DNA of 64,000 bases from Earliella scabrosa (lineage: Eukaryota > Basidiomycota > Agaricomycetes > Polyporales > Polyporaceae), in the NCBI GenBank assembly GCA_022605405.1, contig JABYQQ010000017.1:682001-746000 (forward strand), written 5' to 3'. Under the pieces are notes generated by a model that saw nothing but the letters and a program-made list of their open reading frames with translations, had not been told where the DNA came from and ran no database searches. Position numbers and translations under genes: made by a program. Positions 35,003 through 46,983 of the stretch are shown in pieces. The first letter of the stretch is position 1, and each line of letters begins with the position of its first letter.

Positions 35003-36120
35003 ATGATCTCGCAGTCAGATCTCGTCGCGGAAACTCAAAAGAGAAAAGGGGTCATTCTCTCCCCTTCCCGCGAGTCACATAAATTCACATGCATTCCACC
35101 GAACAGATCTCGCAGGTGAGACCTCCATCTGATGATGTGCGTTGCGCTCGCTACCCCAGGGGGGATCCTGCTACCTTTCCCGGTCCCCATTTCAGCCGTC
35201 ACTCGTCTCGAGCTCCGAGTCAGGCGGAGTATTGGCACGGAACGGGTTGCTATGTGACGGCACTGAATCCCAAACGGGTTCCAGAGGTGAGTTCATCCGT
35301 CATTCGATGGATACGATACATCGGCGAACTGAATTTTGCATTTCGAACCGGTCTGGTAACGCGACACAGCCCGTCGCTAGGAGTTCGGAGGTGCGGTCGC
35401 GGGAGCTCTTCGCTTCAAGCTAGTTAAGGTACGTACTCCTCGATAGACCATATGGTGCAAGCAGATGCAACTTCGGAGAGCTGACTGAGTTCGTCGTGCC
35501 CGACAGTCAAGGGAGCGAGCCTGTCTGCGTCGCAGACATCCAGGATCGCTCGGAATCTAAGAGGAACGACTCGACCGCAGACGAGTCCTCGACTACATCC
35601 CATCATGAGCAGGACCCGGGTGAATCGCATGTCGAGATCCCATTGATCAATCTTACACCATATGTCCCTCTCGTCGACAATGGTAGACCCGGTCTATGTG
35701 TACGCCGAGCGTGTTCTCCTTCTCTATACCCAGCTCGCTGACAATACATTCGTCCTAACATCAAGCAGACTCTGCAGAATATCATTCTGCCTGGAGCATA
35801 TCCACCAGACCGCGACAGAAGATCCCAAGTCAGTATGCGCTACGCACTACGAAACTGAAACTTCATGGACGACTTCCCTGGCTGAGAATATTGCTCTCAC
35901 CTCGATACGGATTCTGCCGGTTCCACGGGGATTGAGGCTGGTCATGCGCGTCACAGCACGACCACGCCCTGCCTGAGGCGTAATCTACTCCTAGAAGCCA
36001 ATGGCCACAAGTACGTTGTTGTCTGCTCTTGTCATGTGCCCTTAATGATATCGTCCCGGACATAATAGCCTCAGCAACCACGACGCAACCTATCGGGACA
36101 GACTTCGTCATAACCTATGA
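35003..36120 (+). CDS. Hypothetical protein with Ser/Asp-rich middle, multi-exon
   Basis: Six exons keep one frame from the ATG at 35003 (MISQSDLVAETQKRKGVILS) to a TGA at 36118-36120 (SNHDATYRDRLRHNL). The junctions are the GTGAGA donor near 35115, GTGAGT near 35288, GTTAAG near 35423, GTAGAC near 35681, GTCAGT near 35829 and GTACGT near 36011. The central part is polar and acidic (DRSESKRNDSTADESS, then HHEQDPGESHVEI). No domain is recognised. The phase agreement over five introns supports a real gene. Confidence 0.55.
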
Positions 36121-37294
36121 TTCATCGTCCAAACCACAACCACTGCTCAAGCGAGCTCAAGGCGCTAGCCGACGGTCGACCACGGTTGGTCGCGCGCTGT
36201 GGTTGCTTGTGGTCCGCATCACTTACGGAGAGCTGTGAGTATCGAGATCACCGTTTGGGTATGTGTGAGGTCCACAACTCTGACAGGCGCGTTCTAGAAG
36301 ACGGGGAAGGTTTCGTGAAGCCAGGGCTCGCCGACGTAGTCCGGGTCCGCTGGGCCCGCTGATCTCCTTTGATCAGCGGGGCGGTCTCACCGGAGTACCG
36401 CAGTAGGCCTCGTTCGGGCACAGTTCTCCTTCCCGGACATTCGGAGGCTTTGGCTGGGACGGGAAAGCAACACCGGGTCGCTTAGGCAATCCGAGCATGC
36501 ACCACCCGAGGCCAGTCAAGGTAAGTTGGCACAAAGCCTGAAGCTTGCACGCTTCCAGTCGGTGGCTCGCTGTGCCCGAGCGTCCAATCGAATGAGGTGC
36601 AACGAGGGGTTCGCTGCGGGTCTTGGATTCACATGAGCTTGGGTAAGATGTGCTGACGACATGGTCCCAGATAGTCCCAGATAAGTCCCAGAGGTGGAAT
36701 CAGTGCTGCCGGGGACCTGCCGAGTGGCCTCGAGGTGAACATGGCTGGGCGGCTGTGCCTGTAAGGGAGCTTACCTAAGCGAAATGGACCTCGAGGCGCC
36801 CATATTAGGTAGTCGCTGAAACGCGTGTGGTGGGCGTGTTGGTGGTGTTTGCAGAGCATTTCATGGCTGGCCCCAAGGTGAATGACTCCCCCCGCTTTCT
36901 CCTGTGCTCAAGGCTGTTCATCTCTCTCTGCTCGACCCCAGCATGAAATTTTCCCTCTCCCCGCTGCCCTCGCATGTGTGGACGCTTTGCCTCGTCATCG
37001 ACCTGCGGTACAGCCTCCAAGACCTGATCCCGGGGCTTTGTAGTGCTTTTGCGCCGGAGGGAGCATTCATAATAGGAGGATAACAATGTGCATTGACTCT
37101 CCACGGGGCGGTCTGGTCATAGCCGGAGCTTTAGGTCCCTCCTCGCGTGAGTTGCACGTGCGCGTGGCACAGTTGGCATTCATATCCGACTCTTTCACTT
37201 TGTCCAGGACGTGACATATAAGCATCAGGCGCGCGGTCTACCCAGACAATTGACCTTTCCCTCTCTTCCCCTCCTCCCATCCACTCTTTGAGCT
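36121..37294. promoter_or_regulatory. Intergenic region upstream of the CCCH gene
   Basis: Contains a 10-bp tandem repeat (GTCCCAGATA units) at about 36664-36692. Just before the CCCH gene there is CATATAAGCATCA at about 37214, a candidate TATA box some 80 bases before the ATG, followed by a CT-rich tract at 37256-37289 typical of fungal promoters. A minus-strand frame of 99 codons (36805-37104) is not supported by splicing. Confidence 0.4.
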
Positions 37295-39070
37295 ATGGCT
37301 GCAGGACGTGGACGCTTCCGAAGTACGTCCTCTCTCTCTTCTGGTCCGCTGTACTCCGCGTATTAACGCCTTCTAGCGAAACTCTGCCGGAACTTCGCGC
37401 TCGGTCACTGTCCGCAGGGCGAGAAGTGCAACTACATCCACGCATCCCCCGAATCCATCCAGAACAACACCGTTGGCCCGTTACTTCAGCCATCGGTCAG
37501 CTCCGGAAATCAGTTCGTATCCTCCGAGGAAGGCGATGCTGACGCGTCCGTTCTTCTTTGACAGCTCAGCCAGCGAAGCAACGACGACCCACTTTCAGCC
37601 TCTACCTTCTCCCCTACCCTGTGGCCAACGCTCTCTCCTATCACCAACGCGAGCTCGGACTACCCCGCCTACAATTGGAGCAGTTCGTCGAATACGGGAC
37701 ACCAGGGCTTATCCCAGATAAAGTATCGGCCTTTGTCATGGCGCACCACATTGTGCAGGCACTTCCTGAAGAACCGTGGCTGGTGTCCTCTGGGCGACGG
37801 ATGCAACTAGTACGTCAATTACTTCATTCGTCGACGACTTACTCACAACCATGCTCGCCAGTATCCATGATCTCACGCTTGCGGAGTTCGCGAAGGACGA
37901 CGTCCGCTTCCCCAAGAGCCGCAACTCCTCGGGATTCGGTGGCAAGCATGAGCGCGGGAAGGCGGGAAGCAAGCACAGTCACTGTTGGGCGTACGTTCAA
38001 GGCTTGTGCCACGTCCAAGACTGCCAGTACCTGCACCCCGCGTCCGTTCAGATGTGTGAGTACTGCGCAGTGACGGATCCGATAAGCTCATGAAAGTCTG
38101 ACTCGCGTCCCGTCTGCAGTCGCCGCTCACACACCTTGTCTCGCATGGCCGAACTGTCGACGTGGCCCGCTCTGTCCGTACAAGCACCCGGAGCCCTATG
38201 TCTCTCAGTCACCGCCCACTTCGCCGACGAACCCTCCCGCGAATGTGCAGGCAAACGCGCCCTCGACTCAACTCGACGCGGTCCCCCGCGGGGCGGTGCA
38301 GTACAACGGTATGCTCTACTTCGCCGTCCCGACTCATCATCCCGCGCCGTCGCTCCCTCCTTCGCTCCCTGCACCTCCTCCGCCTCCGCCCGCACCTCAG
38401 CCGCAGCCGCCCGTCATTTTTACGAACCCATGGGAGGGATGGCAACTGCCGTATGCGCCTGCGACCGTGGGATACACGCCTATCGCCGTCCAACCCCCGA
38501 CATGGCCGGGTGCAGCAGTCGGGTTCAGCGACACGTTCTCTAGCAACCGTCCGCCCACCGTGCAGCACTTCATGCCTCAGCTCGTTCGGCCTCAAGGTCT
38601 CCCTGTGCCCGAGTACCCGGAGGAGGCGATCCCACGCCAGATGTCGCTCTCGATGAACGTCGCGAGCTACGCATACCGTCCGACCGAGGAGGCCGCCCCG
38701 ACCGTGCCGCTCAGCGTGCCCATGCCCAAGACCCGCGCGTTCTCTACTCCCGCGGACGACTTTCCTTACGTGCCGCCCAAGGAGCAGCGGAACGGGCACG
38801 CGCGCCGGATCAGTGTGTCCACGAAGAGTGTGAACAGGGAGGCGATGGATGCGCTCGGACTCGACAGCCCCACAACGAGCGGCGTAGGACGATTGCCTTG
38901 GCAGACGCACTCCGACCGCCTTGCGCGCAGGGTGAGTGTGCATTCTTGCGGTTTCATCTCATGTTGCCGCTGACCACATCCGCTGTTCGCGTTCGCAGAG
39001 CTGGGCGCCTTCATCCTCGTCGCTGCGTGCCGCCCAGGCGACGCCGCCGCCCGCTCTCTACGGAATGTAA
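37295..39070 (+). CDS. CCCH zinc-finger protein with four fingers (489 aa)
   Basis: Predicted RNA-binding protein. Six exons join in phase: 37295-37322, 37377-37495, 37565-37809, 37862-38055, 38120-38931 and 38999-39070. Four CCCH fingers are seen: CRNFALGHCPQGEKCNYIH (residues about 12-30), CRHFLKNRGWCPLGDGCNYIH (split by an intron), CWAYVQGLCHVQDCQYLH and CLAWPNCRRGPLCPYKH. Spacings are C-x7/9-C-x5-C-x3-H for the first two, then C-x7-C-x4-C-x3-H and C-x5-C-x5-C-x3-H. The C-terminal 280 residues are disordered and Pro-rich (a Pro run near PAPPPPPPAPQPQPP), with basic Ser motifs (RRISVSTKS) that could be phosphorylated. CCCH proteins usually bind AU-rich or poly(A) RNA; the specific role is not known. 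Confidence 0.82.
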
Positions 39071-41161
39071 TGTGCTCGAACCACTTAGTTAGAGCGCGTT
39101 GCAGACGTCGTCTACGCTCCTATTGGTTCTGCTCATCTCCGCAATCTCAAGGCCAGCAGTCGGAACGGGTCCAGCTCGATTGGACCGTACGATCATCTTC
39201 ACCTAGCGCGTTGACTTTCTTCCTTGTCCTCTTCACGTTCATCTCGGATAGTCTTTGTGTGCTTCATCGTATACCATACTACCTTTGGTTTACCCCTTGC
39301 CACCTGATACACGCTCACCTCGGTCCGCGCCGTTTCTCGACTTCTATCTTCTCCAGTTTCCAATCCGTCGCTTAGCGTTGTCTTCATCCCATTCTTCCTT
39401 CCCTTTCCGGATCGTCTGCCTCTGTCTCTCCTCCATCCCGCCCGCGCCCATTCATTCACCATTCATGTGCATCGCCCATCGCTCATCAGTCACGGACTCC
39501 CATCATCGCATCGCAGCTGTACATAGTGGTTCTGCATGGCTCACCGCTCGCTGTTGTATCCCAGGCTCCTGTACAACCCTAGTCTGTACTAACGCATCTA
39601 CTCTGCTGCATACCATCATAATGATACCTCGTGGACCTTGTACTTTGCTCCCCCATTCCCTGTCCGGGCCTATGTGCCTTTTCGCTATTGTCTTCATCGC
39701 TCCGGATCGAGGCTGCGGATCAAGCTGACGGTCATGATCGCGCGATAGGACCTCGCGTGTAGTCCCGAGCTGAGATGATGCCGGCGGTGGACCAGGGTTG
39801 GATAGATGTGGTGCGGAGGAGTTGCCTCCGCGAGGGTTCGAACCCCACGTCTGATGCCGGATAGTCGGACCGGTCGGATCAACTGCGCCTTTGCAGTTTT
39901 TCTTCCGCGACGACATTACTGGGGCGTAGTCGAGTCATGCGAAGTTGCCAACCTCTCCGAACATATATGCAGAGAGACACCTTTCACAGTTAATGTGCGG
40001 TTATGTGTGACGTTGCACACTCATGCAGAGGCGATGGTATCTTTCGGAGGTCGATTGTGACTCCTAAGCTTGGTACGTGGCTTTGCTCCATGTGCGTCAT
40101 CTTAGCCGAAGCTAAGTTTGAACAGTAACATTGAATGATGGATGGTCACAGGTGGCGGGCATGCACTCTATAAGACGCATTGCAGACACCAGCTCGAGGA
40201 CAGTTATCGCGCTTTCAACTCTTGCCGTCGCAGATGTATCAAGTTGCACACAGTGCCCTTCAACCCGCTTGACGAGATTAGAGACAAGTCAATTACCAAC
40301 TACTAGCCCGATAATCCTCGTGTTGGGATTGTCATCTCACATCAGCTATTTACAGACGTCCTGGTGATTGCTTGCCAATTAGCTTCGCTCATGATGCCTT
40401 TCGAGATGTCTAGGAGTGAGTGATCTTTCAGAGCAGGCTATTCGCCTCTTCTCTTCCATTCTTCATTATACATAGACAGTAAGCTATGAGGAAATCACCA
40501 TTAAATGTAGAACTCCAAGAGGAGTGGCAATATAGAGTGATACTTACGCTCTTTGCGAGGGCAGGCTCATACCACCCATTTAACCTGATTTCAGAGCCTA
40601 TGGTTGTTCCTATATGTCGTTGTCTCTCTCCCCAACCGTAGGACCAAGAGCTAGTGCTCACGACCTTCAGAGTCCATCTTGGGCTCAAGGTCCATTTACC
40701 GATATCACTTGAGCAACCTCATGGACATTGGCCCTTTCCCTTCGCGAGAGTATTTAGGACAAGACCAAGGCTGATACAGGTCCGCCGGACGAACGGTGAG
40801 TCTACCTACTAGTCTGTGCTTGCCGTCCTCCGTTGAGTTGATGGCAGCGGAGTACAAGATGCCGGTGTGACCATAGAGCTAAGAACAGACGCACACAAGC
40901 TCTGGCTCTATGTCGACTTGGTGGGTCCGTCTGTGTAACTGCATTGCTTTATCTGACCCAAAGATAGGTCTATAGAATTTTATAGAACATATGTTGTAGA
41001 GACAAAAGTGGAAGGTCGGCTGGTCGTATTGATCACGTGGCGCTCGAGACTGGACCAAAACGCATCCGGCGTGGTAGCGTCTATCCAACACACGCTCTTC
41101 CTGATTCACCACCGAACTGTGAAAGCACCATCCCATCGCACCACACGCCGTCATTGAAAAC
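39071..41161. other. Long intergenic stretch, no gene supported
   Basis: The left part (39070-39480) is CT-rich and probably 3' UTR or promoter-like. A hairpin and palindrome lie at about 39812-39845. On the minus strand at 40550-40690 an open segment (SSWSYGWGERQRHIGTTIGS) ends in a perfect GTAAGT donor near 40549, suggesting an unidentified minus-strand transcript, but no start codon or partner exon was found. Confidence 0.35.
39812..39845. other. Hairpin plus 12-bp palindrome
   Basis: GCGGAGG-AGTTG-CCTCCGC can form a 7-bp stem with a 5-nt loop, followed directly by the perfect palindrome GGGTTCGAACCC. The TTCGAAC part resembles a tRNA T-loop, but no acceptor stem, D-arm or A-box could be fitted. 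Confidence 0.4.
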
Positions 41162-42309
41162 ATGACCATCCGATCAACACGCGCTTCCTCCCGTTCTCTG
41201 GTCGCTACACTAGCCCTAACCACGGCAGTGCTCACCTCGACTGTCTCGGCCTCTGCTCCCCAACCTCCCCATTTACAACCCACGGTGTCTGCTACACGAT
41301 CTACTCGCCCGGTCAACGGGGTGAAACACGAACTTCCTAGCTACACGGCTTCAAATTTGCCGTCGTCATCCCGAGAAGGAAAACGGACACGAGAGGACGC
41401 TGAAGAATATGTCGCAAAGCGTCCAAGATATTCCAGTGACATAGGTGCGCTCTACTCCGCCAATCTGACACCTCTGGAGTATGCATGAACCCGTACAACC
41501 TTCGCGTACAGACCCGTTTTTGGATGGGAGAACATCGCGAATGGCGTTCCATGTAGACATGACCCCCCTCTTCGATGCGCATGGTAAGGTGTCAACTCCA
41601 GATATCGTGACTTTGTATTGAGTGAGTATGTTAGCGGACCAGATGAAGTTCTCGACCGCGGCAAGAGGCGTTGACAGGAATATAGGTATGTGGATTATTT
41701 TACGGACAGCCACGACTTCATTTCATGACCTGCTGGTAGATAATCAACGCGGTCAGTACGATGCCGAGGAGAAAGGTCTACTGCCCGTCGGGTCAACCGA
41801 CTGTGATAAGGCCCCGTGCAACACCAACGCCCTCTCTGAGCCACATGTGCACGAAACGATGGTCATGGACAATCCCACAGAGGCTATCTTGTTGAATCGC
41901 ATCGTTCGCGACGCTGTGCGGGACCACGACGAGGAGGGCTATGAAGGCGACACAGAGTCAGACGATGGCAACAACAAGGAGGACAGAAATACAGCCAAGC
42001 TCATGAAGTTGCGACTTCCCCGACATCGCACCTGGTCTCCACGACCATCGCCTCTCAGCCAGCAACACACTTCGAGTCGAATAGCTTCGTTCGCTGAAAG
42101 ACCTCCTCGCACTTTCGTTGCACGTCGAACTTCAAAACCTGACTTCCCTACGCAGAAGAGGCTCAGGATCAAATTACTGCGTGCACAGCTCTCCACAAAG
42201 TGAGTACTGTTTATTCGGCAAAACCTAATCCATGACTCATACGGGTCTTGTGTCCATCGTTGTAGATTGCGCGCCGACCATCAGACCTAGGAGATACGAA
42301 CACAAATGA
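41162..42309 (+). CDS. Hypothetical acidic/basic protein, about 290 aa, five exons
   Basis: Exons 41162-41444, 41512-41583, 41635-41685, 41740-42199 and 42291-42309 join in phase. The N-terminus (SRSLVATLALTTAVLTSTVS) is hydrophobic enough to resemble a signal peptide, though it follows a basic MTIRSTRASSR. The middle includes KRTREDAEEYVAKRPR (nuclear-type basic motif), and the fourth exon has an acidic run (DHDEEGYEGDTESDDGNNKE) followed by a basic end (QKRLRIKLLRAQLSTK). The acceptor of the last intron is uncertain; all three options end within a few codons. The signal-peptide-like and nuclear-like features conflict, so location is left open. Confidence 0.55.
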
Positions 42310-43475
42310 GCAACATTCACACCGTGATGACTCCAGCACGTCTCTCCTTGCGCGAAGAGAATTGCAATGACAGCCTTGCCACTCGTCAATTATGTTCTCT
42401 CCTGAAACACGCCCCATCTACTACAAGCACTGTCGAGGAAGATGGTCACGATGAGTGTGGCGGTTTCACCGACAAGAGGAGGGCGAGCACGGCGACAAGA
42501 TGTTGGAGGGTAGTGGTACTATTAGTACAGCCGTCCAAAGCTTCGAGTAAGCTATCGTCTGAGGGGCTGAGTTGGAACTTCGTCGCCCAATCGCAATCAA
42601 GACCACGAGAGCCTGACAATCGTAACAATAGACTAACATTACATGCGTCTAGACGTGTATGTCCGTGTATGTATCTCTGGAGGAGTCGTGGGTCAATAAA
42701 CAGTCCGACTGGCTACCCTGTCCTAATGCAGACCGTAACTTCCTCTCCAAGATGTCCGTCGTTCTCACAGACGAGGATGTCGTCTGTCTCGGTGCTCCTC
42801 TTCGGGGTATCTTCTTACATGCCAAATGGTGCAAGTGCAAGGTCGCGGAAGGATTCCCCGGCAGTATCCCTGCTAGTGACAAGCCGGGTAGGTTTTGAAA
42901 ATCGGCGATGAGACTTGGGGTTTTGTACTCGGAAGGCATGTCCAGCGGCGACCAGGTCCGAGTAGCCGGGGTTCCTCTCCCGAGAAATAGTTCTCGCTGT
43001 TTTGCTGGAGGGTGGGGAACGGCTGCCGGGGGCAAACAAGACGTCTCCTGCGATGATTGCAAAGCCTTCTGGCACCTGAGGGTCCGATCAACACTACTTC
43101 ACGCGAGGAGACAGAGAGCTACATACTGGGACCAGCTTCGCTCCAACCTCCGGCGAAGGATACGGTCGGTAGAGCTGTTACGCGCTCTGCCGCTCAGGGC
43201 CTTGGTGACCGATGACCGAATCTTCCTTGAGCTTGACGCTCTCAAGGTAATATCTCGGGATGAGGCCCACGTTGCGTGTGGACTAATGATTGTTGGCTTG
43301 GAATCAATCGTTGCACCACCATGGTATGAGTAGTACAAGATTGCAGGAGGAAGCGCGGGGACTGCGACAAGGCGCAGAGCGACTGCAGGCTGAATGGAAG
43401 GAGCATTTGCGGGAGCGGGCGTGCGATCTTCCGGGATATTGGCGTAGCCTCCAGTGGGTACAACCACTTGCTTAG
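42306..43475 (+). CDS. Hypothetical protein, 292 aa, four exons, Cys-containing middle
   Basis: Exons 42306-42509, 42653-42887, 42936-43246 and 43347-43475 join in phase. The first intron has a GACTAAC branch site. The middle carries spaced cysteines (FLHAKWCKCKVAEG, then CFAGGWGTAAGGKQDVSCDDC) that could bind a metal, followed by basic helical segments (LRSNLRRRIRSVELLRAL) and a coiled-coil-like end (RGLRQGAERLQAEWKEHLRE). The start ATG overlaps the stop codon region of the previous gene in another frame, so the two models could also be one interrupted gene. No family recognised. Confidence 0.55.
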
Positions 43476-44595
43476 AAGGACTCAATTCTCCAGCCGTTGC
43501 GTTTGTGCTTAGTTTAGGGTCTGCGTGTTTGCAAATCATTAGTACTACCTCAGCCTATGTGCAAATCTAACTGACCTGGAGTAGGCAACCTAATCAGTTG
43601 CGGTCGCGCAGCAGGAAGTTGCCGTCGAGGAGGGGCCTCACGTGCGACGACTGGTACATTGAGAAAGCACATTGAATAGGTGAGACTAGAGGAGAGCTTT
43701 GTGTACGCACCTTCTGCGGGGTCCTGCTGAACGACGACTGTTTGTTCGCGCACCAACTCTCGCCTCTTCAAGCGCACAGGCACTTCGTGTCGGAGTGGAG
43801 AGTTTCGATACCTCCTCGTTTTGATGAGAGGTAGTGGGTGGGTACTGAACGACGACCGGACTTTCCGCTTGCTCTCGGTGGCTTGAGACGAGCCATGACA
43901 CAAAGCCATGATGGAGATACCGGTGGTTACGGATTTGTGAGGAAGGCACAAATGTCGGTAGTAGTATTGAGTGTGTTGCCAGTATCTAGTATCAGAATTG
44001 AACGAATGATATTGAAGAGGGGGGGCTCCTGATGGTGATGGACGGAGAGAGAGCCGAGCGATGGCAATGGTTGAGTTCCGACGAGTGTAAAGGGGCGCTT
44101 CAAGTTACCTGTTTGGGAGGAGCACCGTGACTCAATCGAAACTCCGCTGAGCGCCTTTCCCCGTTCAACTCGACCCTACTCGACCTCGCTCATCACCACG
44201 CACGTCCTGGGCCTTACCGGGTGAAAGGTCGTCACGAAGACCCACATGAAGAGAAAGAGAACCGCTTGAGCATACCACTCCATACATATAGGTAAGAGCG
44301 AGTTAGTGGTGTCACGAAAGCTAGCTGTAACGCTGACGCCACTCAAGGGATTAGTCTTTGTCTTTCAGATTCCACTCATCCTATAGTAGTCCGGAATCAG
44401 TTCAGCAGGTAAGCGCAGTGTACATTTATGAGAGTTTATTTTCCAAAGCGTTACTCACATATATGAACCTTAGATCAGAAGCTGTGCTCCGTACGGACGT
44501 CAACTTCAGAACATCTCACCTGTAGCTGGTTAGGGTGCGAGGTCCAGGTCACTGAAACATACGTACCGACTGATTGACATAGGTTCTCAAAGCAG
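43476..44595. other. Intergenic stretch
   Basis: A minus-strand frame of 133 codons at 43550-43951 lacks supporting splice sites. The region just before 44596 contains GTAGCTGGTTAG and short AT-richer segments that may be promoter. No gene named. Confidence 0.35.
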
Positions 44596-45790
44596 ATGAC
44601 ATGTATACAAGGCTTGCTTATTCCCGTTGAGCTGTGGTGCCTGGTCTTTGATCATGTCAGAGGACAACGCGATAGAGCGCAACTATTGCGTGTGTGTCGG
44701 TCTTTCGAGTCCGAGGCACGTTCCGCTCTCTACAAGTCCGTTTTCCTATGCAGCCACTCCCAGGCCCAGAAGTTCTATTGCGTACTCCTCCGCAACCGAC
44801 AGCTTGCTAGCGTCACCCAAAAGCTAGTCATCCACGCCGTCACCAACTGGGATGGCCTCACCATCCCAGCTTTCCTCCCCGCTCTTTTCAGCTTCCTTGT
44901 CAACGTACGCCACTTTGATCTCAGATACTTTTATCGGCGTCCGGAAGAGATGTATCCTGTCAAATGCGACCTACGCATGGATGACGCTTGGTTTCCCAAC
45001 CTTCGAGCCCTTGTCACCACTCTCCCGCTCTCCTCGGAGATTGCGTTCCCCCGATTCCTCCAAGCACACCCACGTATCGAGGAGCTTTACGCCCCACAAG
45101 CGGACGCCTCATCGTGGTCCCTTGCCAAGCCCCCAGCATCCATTCCCTCCTTGAGAATCGTGTCATGCCAGCCCCTTCTACTTCGACGTCTCGCTTCAAG
45201 CACGATTACGAGCATCACACATCTCGATCTACACAAAGCAACAGACGAGGATTTGTCCCACATTATCGACCTCGTCGGGCCGCAGCTCGCTAGTCTCCGT
45301 ATGAGTGAGATGCTGTACGGGGGCAGGGGATGGTCTGTCTACGAGATTGTTACCCGACTTCCGGTGCTTCGATATTTGGAAGTCGACATGCTATCCCCTA
45401 AGAACGTGAGTCGCTAATATCCTGCTACAAACCTATTGGCTGATAGTACCCCAGATCCCCCCAGGCCGCCCGTACCTCAGTATCCAGCCGGTGGACTGGT
45501 ACCAGAAGGTCAATATTCATGTCTGCGAGGCTCCGCTCCGTCGTCTTCAAGTTGTATGGTCCTTCAGTCAGGAAAGGGCGCTGGAGGTTGACAAGTACGG
45601 CCAGCGTTGGCGCGACTACCTTACAGGAGTCGCTCTCGAGGTGCTCACTGCGTGGAGGCCTTACGTCTTCACTGTCACATTCCTCCATCCGGCGATGTGG
45701 GAGGCGACTGTGGCACTCGCTGCCGATGGGTACGATGTTGAGAGGCGACCGGACATTGTGATTCGTCGTGGAGACTGGCGGTATGCCTAA
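44596..45790 (+). CDS. F-box-like protein of a second subfamily (381 aa)
   Basis: Two exons, 44596-45405 and 45455-45790, join in phase across a 49-nt intron (GTGAGT to CCCCAG). The N-terminus LLIPVELWCLVFDHV then LLRVCRSFESEARSALYKSV matches the F-box style common in Agaricomycete proteins, where the box is followed by a long repeat-like region with leucine spacing (FLVNVRHFDLRYF, then FPNLRALVTTLPL and LPVLRYLEVDML). It lacks the CWP..Y and HRYR signatures of the 3-20 kb array, so it is not a member of that family. Predicted ubiquitin-ligase adaptor; substrate unknown. Confidence 0.72.
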
Positions 45791-46232
45791 GAGCCAGAAT
45801 CCCATACCACACAAGCTGGGATGGTACATCTGTTGAGTCGAATCATGTCGCACGTGTATGTAAGTCCTGACTGACGATCGAGTAGCTTCCCATATCACCT
45901 CGCTCCCATCAGAACGACAAGCATCACTTTGACAGACTCCGAGACTACATTCTCATGTACACAGCTACGATGTACAGAATAACGATGGGACAGAGATATG
46001 GTCTATATGTATAGCAATGGGGAGATCCCTCTACTGGAGGTAGCGTGGTAGCGTAAGTACAACAGAACGGAATTACAATACACAGAGCCGAAAATGGGGA
46101 TGCTGAATGTGGTGGAGAACGAAGAAATCGCGATAGCTTGCATACATCATTGACACGAACAACTGCGAGAGCAGCGAGAATTCAAGAATACGGGGGACGT
46201 GGGGTGGTCACTAGGAAGCGTGCGCGACTTGT
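45791..46232. other. Convergent 3' intergenic region
   Basis: Lies between the 3' ends of the F-box-like gene and the minus-strand gene at 46233. Nothing recognised. Confidence 0.4.
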
Positions 46233-46983
46233 TCACTGCCTGTGGAATGGTACGAGGACGTCGCGAGGGATCCCGCAGTAGCCTGCGCCCACAGCACATA
46301 TCTTCGTAGATGGTAGCTGCAGCGATGCTCGCGCAGTGCCAGTTCTGAACGCATGGTTAGGGTAACATACACTTCACAGACACGGGATGACGTACGGCGA
46401 CTGGTTCTCGATCTCCCGTGAGCGAGGCCGAGGGCGACGAGCCTTCGTCCTAACCATCGGGTGCATCGGTGCTGGCGGTGGCGGCGGATAGGTCATATGT
46501 TCATCAATGCGAGGTAGAGAAGGGGGCTTGGAGCGCAAGCGAATGCCAAATATGAGAGCCTCATCGCGTCGTTTCTCGTACTTGATGACTGCCCCGATCG
46601 CGTTGTTGGGAGGAGGAGGGCGTGGACGGCATCGCTCCCGGCTTGGGTGGGGGATGGCTGCCTTGACGCGAGGGGGCTTTGAAGTACGGTTGACAGTCTT
46701 CAGAGCGTAAGCTCTGGACTCAGAAGAGATGGAGTTTAGGGGCTCGTGGTGGGTTAGGATGGAGAGGATAGCGCGGGTTCGCAATGATGGAGGGACGTTG
46801 ACCACTGAACGACGCGAGCAAGCGACGCAAGCACCAGATTGAGTCTCTAGCGATACCGCCAAAGCAAAAGTAGAGCAGTAACTTACCGTCGTCCTTGGCT
46901 TTGTTCGACAGCAGCAAAGAGCTTGCTCGGCGTGGTGCTGGTTGTCGCTTGGAGAAAGCGGGTGCAATGATCATGGTGGCCAT
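46233..46983 (-). CDS. Hypothetical basic protein, 205 aa, three exons
   Basis: Exons 46887-46983, 46396-46804 and 46233-46344 join in phase. The protein is rich in Arg and Pro (SKRQPAPRRASS, then CRPRPPPPNNAIG and KARRPRPRSREIENQ), suggesting a nucleic-acid-binding or nuclear protein. A short helical segment (AIGAVIKYEKRRDEALIFG) is its most structured part. It ends PRDVLVPFHRQ. No family recognised. Confidence 0.58.

Noticed and set aside
39800..39880. Candidate tRNA (T-loop-like TTCGAAC)
   Set aside because: No matching acceptor stem, D-arm or A-box on either strand.
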